DNA from: Anaerolineales bacterium
Lineage (GTDB): Bacteria > Chloroflexota > Anaerolineae > Anaerolineales > E44-bin32
Reading direction: 5' to 3'
Length of the DNA: 5,435 nt
Assembly (NCBI GenBank): GCA_030608865.1
Contig: JAUWDI010000083.1
Coordinates: 1-5,435, forward strand
In this document: positions 1 to 5,435 of the stretch, one piece after another
How positions within the stretch are numbered: the stretch's first letter is position 1
Layout of the letters: each line of letters starts with the position of its first letter
Position numbers and translations under genes: made by a program
The notes under the pieces: generated by a model
The model's input: the letters and a program-made list of their open reading frames with translations, nothing else
What the model was told of the DNA's origin: nothing
Databases searched by the model: none

Positions 1-602
1 ATCTGTCCGATAGTGTAATCGACGGTTCCTTCAATGGCTCCATCACCGACGAGAATCGTCGTCATGCCGAATTCGGCAGCGGCCGCAAGATTTGGGTAGC
101 GGTCATCGACCAGCAGGCATGTCGCAGATGTAGGTTTCCCCACGAGCGCAAGGGCGCGATGATATGCCTTCGGGTCCGGTTTGTTTGAAAAATCCAGGGC
201 GAGAATGTCGATGATCTGGTCGATAAGATCTGAAATACCAAGCTGCTTCAAGACTCGAATGGTGTAGTCGAGGTAAGCATTTGTAAAGATTATCCGAGGA
301 ATGGTGATTGAGGCCAACATGGTTTGAAGTTCAGGATCGGGGGGAATGAGGTCCTCGACTGGAACATCATGGACATAGTCCAAGTATTCCATTGGATCGA
401 TCTGATGGTTGCGCATCAAGCCGTTCAGCGTAGTTCCAAATTGGGCGAGATACTGGGCGCGTAGCAGGGATGCCTCCTCGGTGCAAAGGTTTAATTTCGT
501 CTCTATATAGCTTTGAATGCGACCGCCGACAGCCTCCCATAAGCCACTTGTGTGTGGGTATAGCGTGTCATCGAGGTCCAGGAAGAGCGTTGTATATTCC
601 AT
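1..602 (-). CDS. HAD-family pyrimidine 5'-nucleotidase, partial (C-terminus beyond left edge)
   Basis: Two hundred residues are visible on the minus strand, running off the left edge. All four HAD motifs are present: motif I DLDDTLYP at residues 9-16, with nucleophile D9 and acid/base D11; motif II FTN at 106-108; motif III lysine K141 in NKPDPKAYHRAL; and motif IV LLVDD at 163-167 with D166 and D167. The segment FGTTLNGL at about 55-62 is typical of the SDT1-like pyrimidine 5'-nucleotidase branch, soluble enzymes that dephosphorylate UMP or CMP; the exact substrate here is inferred. ATG at 602 is firm, because an in-frame TAA lies at 606-608 and motif I begins only nine residues in. The best ribosome site, AAAGGA at 618-623, is rather far away (15 nt). 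The gene is divergent from mutL and has a strong promoter at 749-778. Only the last part of the cap/core fold is missing. Confidence 0.88.
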   Translation of the reverse strand, partial: MEYTTLFLDLDDTLYPHTSGLWEAVGGRIQSYIETKLNLCTEEASLLRAQYLAQFGTTLNGLMRNHQIDPMEYLDYVHDVPVEDLIPPDPELQTMLASITIPRIIFTNAYLDYTIRVLKQLGISDLIDQIIDILALDFSNKPDPKAYHRALALVGKPTSATCLLVDDRYPNLAAAAEFGMTTILVGDGAIEGTVDYTIGQ

Positions 603-626
603 AAGTTAGGTGTCATTTCCTTTGCC

Positions 627-651
627 CCGTACAGGAGTATCTCCCTGACGG
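627..651 (-). other. Stem-loop in the 5' leader of the nucleotidase mRNA
   Basis: On the minus strand, CCGT plus CAGGGAG pair with CTCCTG plus ACGG around a three-base ATA loop, giving ten base pairs with two single-base bulges. It ends about 24 nt before the ATG at 602 and does not cover the AAAGGA ribosome site at 618-623. There is no T-run after it, so it does not look like a terminator or attenuator. A role in mRNA stability or as a protein-binding site is possible, but so is chance. Confidence 0.3.
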
Positions 652-700
652 CAACAGCGATGTCATCCAGGATGTCGTGTGAGAACTATCAGACCCATTT

Positions 701-722
701 CATTACATCTATAGATGCAATG
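701..722. promoter_or_regulatory. 22-bp near-perfect palindrome, candidate operator
   Basis: Ten of eleven base pairs match around a centre between 711 and 712. The core CATCTATAGATG (706-717) is perfect, followed outward by one mismatch (705/718) and four more matched pairs. It lies about 20-42 nt downstream of the predicted start of the nucleotidase transcript, where a dimeric repressor could block transcription. It could also fold as a hairpin in the mRNA leader, although with no loop bases that is less natural. Shorter CATC/GATG inverted words recur nearby (659-667 and 664-674). I cannot name the regulator family. Confidence 0.4.
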
Positions 723-748
723 TCCACCACTTCAATTTCTCCCGCGGC

Positions 749-778
749 AGTATAGAACGCCGCATCCTTGAGTGTCAA
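749..778 (-). promoter_or_regulatory. Sigma70-type promoter for the pyrimidine nucleotidase gene
   Basis: Read on the minus strand, there is a perfect -35 box TTGACA (773-778), an 18-bp spacer and a -10 box TATACT (749-754, five of six consensus bases). The predicted transcription start is a G-rich run at about 741-743. This gives a 5' leader of about 140 nt before the ATG at 602, which is long for a bacterial enzyme gene and contains the palindrome at 701-722 and the hairpin at 627-651. The match to consensus and the position ahead of a divergent gene make this the best-supported control site in the window. Confidence 0.7.
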
Positions 779-795
779 CCGGATAGGGAGGCATG

Positions 796-801
796 TATAA
801 T
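796..801 (+). promoter_or_regulatory. TATAAT -10 box immediately upstream of mutL
   Basis: A perfect TATAAT ends 7 bp before the A of the mutL ATG at 809, so a normal -10 to start distance puts the transcript's first base at or next to the start codon. A 17-bp spacer would place the -35 hexamer at 773-778, which reads TGTCAA on this strand and is a poor match. A TG pair sits directly before the box, one base off an extended -10. No ribosome site lies at a useful distance from 809; the nearest purine run, GGGAG at 786-790, is 18 nt away. The pattern fits a leaderless mRNA. Confidence 0.45.
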
Positions 802-808
802 CAAAGCC

Positions 809-2533
809 ATGCCAATAAAGATACTACCGGAAAAAGTCTCATCTGCTATCGCAGCCGGCGAAGTTGTCGAGAGACCTGCATCTGTCGTGAAGGAGTTGGT
901 GGAGAACTCACTCGACGCAGGCGCAAAAAGCATCCAGATAGCCACGGAAGAAGGGGGGAAGCTTCTTATCGAAGTGGTCGATGATGGCTGTGGAATCGCA
1001 CAGGAAGAGGCTTTACTTGCAGTTGCGAGATTTGCGACTTCAAAGCTGCAGACAGCGCAGGATCTTTTCGCGATCGACACTTTAGGCTTTCGGGGGGAAG
1101 CCTTATCCTCAATCGCCGCTGTCTCGCGTTTGGAGATGGTTACCCGCGCGCAAGGTGAAGAAATCGGGTCGAAATTAATCGTCGATGGAGGAGACATTAA
1201 ACCGCTCTCATCCATAGGAGCTCCACCGGGAACCGTGATCCGCATTCGCGATCTTTTTTACAATGTTCCAGCACGCAGAAAATTCTTGAAAACAGAAAAT
1301 ACCGAGCGCCGTTGGATCACCCGCTTCGTCACTCGCTATGCTCTGGCCTATCCAGATGTTCGTTTCCAGCTGCAACAAGAAGGACGGACTCTGCTCCAAA
1401 CATCGGGAAATGGTAATCAGCGTGAGGTTCTCACGGAAGTCTTCGGCCTTGAAACCGCACGTCAAATGATCGCCATTCAGCCTTCTCCGGGCGCTGAGTT
1501 ATCGGTTTCCGGTTTTGTCAGCCCACCCGAGTTAAATCGCAGCAATCGCCGCGAACTGACCTTCTTCGTGAACGGTCGGTGGGTTCAAGACTCAAGCCTA
1601 TCAGCGGCAGTGCTGCAGGCCTATCACACGCTGTTGATGGTTGGACGATACCCCATCGCCGTGCTCTTCCTACAAGTCCCTCCCGAGCAGGTGGATGTGA
1701 ATGTCCACCCGACGAAATCTGAAATCCGCTTCAGGGAGCCAGACCGGGTATTCTCCGTGCTTCAAAGGGCGGTCCGGGCGACTCTGATGGGGCATACTTC
1801 TGCGCCTGGCGTAGATCTTCATTCAACGTGGTCTCGGGATGATCGATCAAGCAGCTCAGGGGCTATTAGCACGGATTGGGGATTCGCAGGGGAATCGTCT
1901 TTTGACCCCTCAGCATCCAGTCCCCGTTCTCTTCAGGGTGTGCTTCCCTCCGGCACAATCCCTCTGCTTCGTGCTGTCGGCCAGATCGGGGCTGCCTATC
2001 TCGTCGCTGAAGGTCCGGATGGACTCTATCTGGTCGATCAGCACGCTGCGCACGAGCGAATCCTCTTTGAAAAAATGATGGCAGACAGAGATGCTGGAGC
2101 CTTGGAATCGCAGAATCTGCTCGAAGCGCAGACGATCGAGTTTTCACACGCTGAAGCTGTTCTGCTGCAAGAGAATCTGGAGGCGCTAAAAGAATTGGGC
2201 TTTGTCATCGAGCCCTTCGGTGAACGATCCTTCCGATTGCGAGCAATCCCATCCCTCGTTACGGGGAAGGATCCGGCATTCGCCCTGCGATCTGTGGTTG
2301 AGGAATTTGATGAGAATGAAGAGCCGTTGGCAGATGCGCTTGAAGCCCGGCTTGCAGCTCGCATATGCAAGCGTATCGCCATAAAAGCTGGCCAGGTATT
2401 GTCTGTTGACGAGCAGCGGCAGCTGCTCAGGGATCTGGAGTCATGTTCTATGCCGCGCACATGTCCTCATGGGCGGCCAACGATGATTCATTTATCCGTA
2501 GATGCATTGGAGAGGCAGTTCGGTCGCCGTTAG
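809..2533 (+). CDS. mutL: DNA mismatch repair protein MutL (endonuclease type)
   Basis: This 574-residue protein matches MutL over its full length. In mismatch repair MutL is recruited by mismatch-bound MutS and, in bacteria without MutH, nicks the strand to be replaced. The N-terminal GHKL ATPase has E29 and N33 in KELVENSLDAGA, DDGCGI at 58-63, ATSKL at 76-80 and GFRGEALSSI at 93-102. A transducer domain follows to about 325, with NVHPTKSEIRF near 298-308. A Ser/Gly/Pro-rich linker covers about 326-385. The C-terminal domain carries the metal-binding endonuclease motif DQHAAHERILFE at 410-421, ICKRIAIKAG near 519-528, CPHGRPT at 552-558 and a final FGR at 571-573, so it should be catalytically competent. 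QNLLEA at 435-440 sits where the beta-clamp motif is expected but lacks the usual proline. The ATG at 809 matches the usual MPIKIL start and no upstream in-frame start was found. No mutS is adjacent. The stop overlaps the convergent kinase gene by 4 bp. Confidence 0.97.
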   Translation: MPIKILPEKVSSAIAAGEVVERPASVVKELVENSLDAGAKSIQIATEEGGKLLIEVVDDGCGIAQEEALLAVARFATSKLQTAQDLFAIDTLGFRGEALSSIAAVSRLEMVTRAQGEEIGSKLIVDGGDIKPLSSIGAPPGTVIRIRDLFYNVPARRKFLKTENTERRWITRFVTRYALAYPDVRFQLQQEGRTLLQTSGNGNQREVLTEVFGLETARQMIAIQPSPGAELSVSGFVSPPELNRSNRRELTFFVNGRWVQDSSLSAAVLQAYHTLLMVGRYPIAVLFLQVPPEQVDVNVHPTKSEIRFREPDRVFSVLQRAVRATLMGHTSAPGVDLHSTWSRDDRSSSSGAISTDWGFAGESSFDPSASSPRSLQGVLPSGTIPLLRAVGQIGAAYLVAEGPDGLYLVDQHAAHERILFEKMMADRDAGALESQNLLEAQTIEFSHAEAVLLQENLEALKELGFVIEPFGERSFRLRAIPSLVTGKDPAFALRSVVEEFDENEEPLADALEARLAARICKRIAIKAGQVLSVDEQRQLLRDLESCSMPRTCPHGRPTMIHLSVDALERQFGRR

Positions 2534-2562
2534 TGGAGCGCGCTATCCTCACCCAGACCGAA
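2519..2562. other. Inverted repeat spanning the convergent stop codons
   Basis: TTCGGTC at 2519-2525 is the exact reverse complement of GACCGAA at 2556-2562, and within the 30-nt loop GTGGAG and CTCAC can pair with one bulge. It sits exactly across the overlapping mutL and kinase stop codons, where a shared two-way terminator would be expected. Neither strand has a T-run after the stem, so it is not a standard intrinsic terminator. It could be a transcript-end stabilising structure or chance. Confidence 0.25.
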
Positions 2563-3777
2563 AGGTAGGATGACCTTAAAGGTGGTGCCTTTGCCGACCT
2601 TGCTGTCAACTTCGATAGTGCCGCCGTGATTTAGCACGATCCGTTTGGCGATCGCCAATCCCAATCCCGTGCCGCTGATGAGACCTTCCTGATCTGGCAC
2701 CCGGTAGAAACGGTTAAACAGGTTGGGAATACTCTTGGCTGGTATGCCCTTTCCGTTATCCGCAACCATCAACAGCGCATCTTCATCTTTTCGCTGCAAT
2801 GAGATCCGCACCCAACCATCTTTTTGGTTGTATTTAATCGCGTTTGTTATAAGGTTTAAAAGAAGCCTTTTTAATTGATTGCGATCACCCATCAGCGGGG
2901 ATAGTGTGCGATCGATGTCTGTTTCAAGGTTGACCCCCACTGAATCCGCTTGTAGTCGCATAATTTCAATGCACTCGCGAACGAGACCTTCGAGAAGTAC
3001 GGGTTCGCGTTCGAACCGAACTCTGCCTGATTCGAGCCGGGAGAGCTCCAAGAAGTTAGTCGTCAGTTCATTTAAGCGCTGTACCTCGTTGAAGAGGGTT
3101 TGCCGGATCTTGCTGCGCTGTTCATCTTTTAATTCTGGTCGCTGAAGGAGGTGGACGGCTGCTGATAAGGCAGATAGTGGTGTTCGCAGTTCGTGGACCA
3201 TCTCAGCTACGATGTCGCTTTGTTTGAAGAGACGTGTGTTCTCAATCGCGATCGCTGCCTGGGCGGCTAATGCCTCCAGGACATGCTTGTCTTGCTCGGT
3301 GAATGTCCCCTCGAGTTTATTCACCGCTTCGATTACGCCAATTGTCTTATCTTTTGTTCTCAGAGGCACACCAAGGATCGATTTCGAGCGATCCGATATT
3401 ATCAAGTCGACCTCACGGAAAAAGCGAGAATCTTTTGGAGCATCATCCACAAGAAGGGGTTCACGATGTGTGAATATCCATCCGGCGACGCTATTTTCAG
3501 GCGGTATCGCGATTAGCGTGTCATCAGAGCGGAGCGGTACGGTAGCAGCCTCGAAGTAAAGCTGATTCCTTTGTGAATTGTAAAGGAGTAGGGCGGCGTC
3601 TTGGGAGTCGGTCAACTCTTTAGCAGCGTCAACGATCATCTGCAGGAGCGTGCTCAGTTCTAGCGTTGACACCAGATCCGAGGTCATCTCCAAGAGGCGA
3701 TCATATCGCTTTAGCAGCGCGTCTACGCTATTGTGGTTATTTGTTGTCGATAAGTCGTTCTGTTTCTTGGGGCTCAC
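2530..3777 (-). CDS. Soluble GAF-domain sensor histidine kinase
   Basis: The protein has 415 residues. A short N-terminal helix leads into a GAF domain at about 36-180 with the typical AVNKLEGTFTEQDKHVLEALAAQAAIAIEN end, then a HisKA dimerisation domain with the phospho-acceptor H195 in VHELRTPLSAL. The ATPase domain follows, with an N box near 308-316 (NLITNAIKY), G1 box DNGKGIP at 340-346, F box FNRFYR at 354-359 and G2 box GTGLGLAI at 369-376. There is no signal peptide or membrane segment, so it is probably cytosolic and senses an internal ligand or redox cue through GAF. The start is GTG at 3777, supported by AAGAGG at 3784-3789, six bases upstream. It overlaps the sirtuin gene by 41 bp, so it is probably co-transcribed and translationally coupled. 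No stand-alone response regulator is in view; the receiver domain of the first operon gene is a possible partner (inference). Confidence 0.93.
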   Translation of the reverse strand: MSPKKQNDLSTTNNHNSVDALLKRYDRLLEMTSDLVSTLELSTLLQMIVDAAKELTDSQDAALLLYNSQRNQLYFEAATVPLRSDDTLIAIPPENSVAGWIFTHREPLLVDDAPKDSRFFREVDLIISDRSKSILGVPLRTKDKTIGVIEAVNKLEGTFTEQDKHVLEALAAQAAIAIENTRLFKQSDIVAEMVHELRTPLSALSAAVHLLQRPELKDEQRSKIRQTLFNEVQRLNELTTNFLELSRLESGRVRFEREPVLLEGLVRECIEIMRLQADSVGVNLETDIDRTLSPLMGDRNQLKRLLLNLITNAIKYNQKDGWVRISLQRKDEDALLMVADNGKGIPAKSIPNLFNRFYRVPDQEGLISGTGLGLAIAKRIVLNHGGTIEVDSKVGKGTTFKVILPFGLGEDSALH

Positions 3778-4552
3778 GCAGCACCTCTTGAAGGATCATC
3801 GGCAGTACAACAGCTACATCGTCGTGGATGACGAAATCCGCGCGTACGTCAAGGTATGTTGGTTCATTATTGATGATAATGAGTTTAGCGCCAGCGTTCA
3901 ATGCAGGAATCGGCATCGAAGCTGCCGGCATGACTTCCAAAGATGAACCGGCGACCACGATTAGGTCCGCACCATCGATTAGGGCTTGCGCCTCACTAAC
4001 GATGCAAGACGGCAATTGCTCGCCAAAAAGGATGATGTCTGGTTTGAGCAAACCGCCGCAATGATCGCAATATGGCAAAGCGCCGGTGTGGGCAAAATCA
4101 TTGATCAGGCTTTCGGCGTTGTGCTTTTGATAACACAATGTGCAAGTTGCCTCCCGCAAATGACCGTGTATCTCGTAAATACATTTCGATCCTGCCCTGC
4201 GATGGAGGTCATCGATGTTTTGGGTGATGATGCCATGTAAAAATCCAGCCTGTTCTAATTCCGCGAGCGCGGTGTGTGCCGGGTTGGGATCTGCATCAAT
4301 CATTGTTTTAACAAGTGGTCGAACCCACGTGAAGAAGTTTTCTGGTTGGTAGCGGAAAGAGGTGAGAGAGGCCACCGTCATCGCGTCATACTTTTTCCAA
4401 AGTCCGGAGTCATGGGAGCGAAAGTCGGGGATTCCGGATCGGGTTGAGACCCCCGCGCCTGTAAGGGCAACCACTCGACGGGCGGAGCGGAATGCCGCTG
4501 CGCTCTGCTCAATAGATTCAGCGTGTTGAGAGTGAGTCACAAACGCAATCAA
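3737..4552 (-). CDS. Sir2-family NAD-dependent protein deacetylase (sirtuin)
   Basis: This 271-residue protein is a complete zinc-containing sirtuin, which removes acyl groups from lysines using NAD+ and gives nicotinamide and O-acyl-ADP-ribose. The NAD-binding motif GAGVSTRSGIPDFR spans 32-45, TQNIDDLH spans 110-117, and the catalytic histidine is H129 in EIHGH. The zinc cysteines are C137, C140, C162 and C165. GGLLKPDIILFGE, GSS at 202-204 and INNEP at 227-231 complete the Rossmann fold. At the position of the CobB/SIRT5 Tyr-x-x-Arg pair that favours succinyl-lysine, I align T75 and R78, so plain deacetylation is more likely (inference). The start is TTG at 4550-4552, overlapping the previous gene's TGA as TTGA; GTG at 4538-4540 is an alternative four codons on. 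It is the middle gene of the operon, between the ATPase and the kinase. Symbols such as cobB are used loosely for this family, so none is given. Confidence 0.94.
   Translation of the reverse strand: MIAFVTHSQHAESIEQSAAAFRSARRVVALTGAGVSTRSGIPDFRSHDSGLWKKYDAMTVASLTSFRYQPENFFTWVRPLVKTMIDADPNPAHTALAELEQAGFLHGIITQNIDDLHRRAGSKCIYEIHGHLREATCTLCYQKHNAESLINDFAHTGALPYCDHCGGLLKPDIILFGEQLPSCIVSEAQALIDGADLIVVAGSSLEVMPAASMPIPALNAGAKLIIINNEPTYLDVRADFVIHDDVAVVLPMILQEVLREPQETERLIDNK
3784..3789 (-). promoter_or_regulatory. Ribosome binding site that fixes the kinase start
   Basis: AAGAGG on the minus strand lies six bases before the GTG at 3775-3777, inside the end of the sirtuin gene. It supports the GTG start and the 41-bp gene overlap over later internal starts. 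Confidence 0.6.
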
Positions 4553-5435
4553 CCTTTGGGAGGATGAAGGTACGTAAGGAGAGATTCAGCGAGTTTGCGG
4601 ATTTGTTCGCTCACTAGAGAATCCGCGTACGAATCTACAAGTGGCGATCCCGCTTGTGAAGCTTGATGGGCTTGCTCGGGGGCAGGGGAGACGATCCCCG
4701 CTAATTCAATTCCAAGATCACTTTCCACCTGTCTCCAGGGTACTTGCAGGCTTGTTCCCACACGGTTGATAAGCGCAAGTCCAACCTTACTTGTATTTAA
4801 CCCGCTCGTTTCAAGTTCTTGCAGTAATGCGCGTCCCATGGCATCCGAGGGGTAGATTGGTTCCACAATCAGGATGATGCGAGTGCATTGCTGTAAAAGG
4901 GGCTTCGTGTAGGGTTTCAACCCTGCACCTAGGTCGAGAATGAGCAAGTCGCACATGGACGCCAGGTTGGATACAACCGCTTCAATTTGGGGGACGGCTT
5001 GTTCAAGTTCTGTCTCCCGAGGATGGAAAGAAGAAAGGAGCAAGCGGACACCACTCGAGTGATTGACGATCTCTGCCTCTACAGATCGGAGATGGATGTC
5101 CTTCAAAGATCTGGAGAGTACGTTGGATAGACCGGAGGGGTCCTGGATGTCCAGTTCCAAACCCATCGAGCCGTGACCCGGGTTAATCTCGGCAATTATT
5201 ACATCATAGCCCTTATCGAGAAGTGCGACTCCGGAGTTTAAGGCTAGTGTTGTCGTTCCAATGCCGCTTCGAGATCCAAGGAACGCGACGATTTGAGCAT
5301 TAGCCTCGGGCGCTGCAACGGCTTGTGCAGAGCGAGCAAGCACTGCTTTCACATGAGCTGTAAGTTCAGCCGGGTGAGTGGGTTTCGTCAAGTAGTCGTC
5401 GACCCCGGCTTCAAAGCCAGCTACTTTATCGTCTA
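4549..5435 (-). CDS. Receiver-domain / MinD-like ATPase (CpaE/TadZ-like), partial (N-terminus beyond right edge)
   Basis: The frame stays open to the right edge, so the TTG at 5389-5391 is internal, not the true start. The first visible residues (DDKVAGFEAGVDDYLTKP) are the last third of a response-regulator receiver domain, with the conserved lysine of the KP pair at K17 (numbered from the first full codon, 5431-5433). After a short Ala-rich linker comes a MinD/ParA-type ATPase: P-loop GSRSGIGTTTL at 53-63, switch I AEINPGHG at about 81-88, and Walker B CDLLILDLGAG at 161-171. A late INRVG segment also fits the fold. The receiver-plus-ATPase layout resembles CpaE/TadZ proteins that position pilus or secretion machinery, but no pilus gene is visible. 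The P-loop lacks both usual lysines. The 294 visible residues end at a TGA that overlaps the sirtuin start by 4 bp. The phosphorylated aspartate of the receiver would lie beyond the window. Confidence 0.85.
   Translation of the reverse strand, partial: DDKVAGFEAGVDDYLTKPTHPAELTAHVKAVLARSAQAVAAPEANAQIVAFLGSRSGIGTTTLALNSGVALLDKGYDVIIAEINPGHGSMGLELDIQDPSGLSNVLSRSLKDIHLRSVEAEIVNHSSGVRLLLSSFHPRETELEQAVPQIEAVVSNLASMCDLLILDLGAGLKPYTKPLLQQCTRIILIVEPIYPSDAMGRALLQELETSGLNTSKVGLALINRVGTSLQVPWRQVESDLGIELAGIVSPAPEQAHQASQAGSPLVDSYADSLVSEQIRKLAESLLTYLHPPKG

Noticed and set aside
793..984. Plus-strand frame beginning with ATG at 793, overlapping the start of mutL
   Set aside because: Its ATG lies only two bases after GGGAG, too close for a working ribosome site. 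The translation is low-complexity and Arg/Lys-rich, and mutL in the next frame is unmistakable.
775..1245. 156-residue minus-strand frame opposite mutL
   Set aside because: It is an antisense shadow of the conserved MutL ATPase domain, rich in Ser/Ala/Thr with no recognisable family. The other long antisense frames over mutL, the kinase and the sirtuin are rejected for the same reason.
2851..2872. Terminator-like hairpin with TTTTT on the plus strand, about 320 bp past mutL
   Set aside because: The stem AAGGTTT/AAGCCTT has only two GC pairs and a GT pair, and the bases encode the conserved N-box region of the kinase on the other strand. Coding constraint in an AT-rich stretch explains it better.
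2530..3777. Kinase as a phytochrome or membrane sensor
   Set aside because: The GAF domain lacks an obvious chromophore-binding cysteine, there is no PHY domain, and no hydrophobic segment is long enough to span a membrane.
3737..4552. Sir2 gene as part of an anti-phage defence system (ThsA, DSR or SIR2-HerA type)
   Set aside because: Defence Sir2 domains are usually NADases within larger proteins, without the zinc cysteines. This is a compact stand-alone protein with all four cysteines and the deacylase motifs, and there is no defence partner nearby.
5389..5391. TTG as the start of the ATPase gene
   Set aside because: The frame stays open upstream to the window edge, and the upstream residues are typical of a receiver domain, so this codon is an internal leucine.

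Overview
The window looks like ordinary bacterial chromosome of roughly even base composition. It is densely packed: five protein genes, two of them cut by the window edges, and one real intergenic gap of about 200 bp. Three proteins have the sequence style I associate with Chloroflexota, possibly Anaerolineae: the SDT1-type pyrimidine nucleotidase, the sirtuin, and the receiver-MinD-like ATPase with an altered P-loop. That placement comes from family memory, not a search, so it is only moderately supported. There are no RNA genes, insertion sequences, CRISPR arrays, phage genes or other clear mobile DNA.

Layout: (1) 1-602, minus strand, a HAD-superfamily phosphatase of the pyrimidine 5'-nucleotidase type, with its C-terminus beyond the left edge. 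(2) 603-808, a divergent control region. It holds a very good sigma70-type promoter facing the nucleotidase (TTGACA, 18 bp, TATACT), a near-perfect 22-bp palindrome just downstream of that promoter's predicted start, a hairpin in the leader, and a perfect TATAAT 7 bp before the mutL start codon. (3) 809-2533, plus strand, mutL, of the kind that carries its own endonuclease site. (4) 2530-5435, minus strand, a tight three-gene operon read right to left: a receiver-domain/MinD-like ATPase (N-terminus beyond the right edge), a zinc-containing Sir2 NAD-dependent deacylase, and a soluble GAF-domain histidine kinase. The ATPase and sirtuin genes overlap by 4 bp, and the sirtuin and kinase genes by 41 bp.

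How they fit together: mutL works in mismatch repair, but no mutS lies in the window. The nucleotidase probably trims pyrimidine nucleotides and shares only its promoter region with mutL. The three minus-strand genes are probably made from one mRNA with coupled translation. A kinase, a receiver-bearing ATPase and a protein deacylase in one operon suggest a signalling module, but no target is visible here. The mutL and kinase genes converge and overlap by 4 bp at their stop codons, leaving no room for a normal terminator.

Most worth a second look are the divergent control region (possible leaderless mutL, palindromic operator, competing promoters) and the ATPase, which has lost the usual P-loop lysines and switch-I aspartates. 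I see no clear evidence of a wholly new system.
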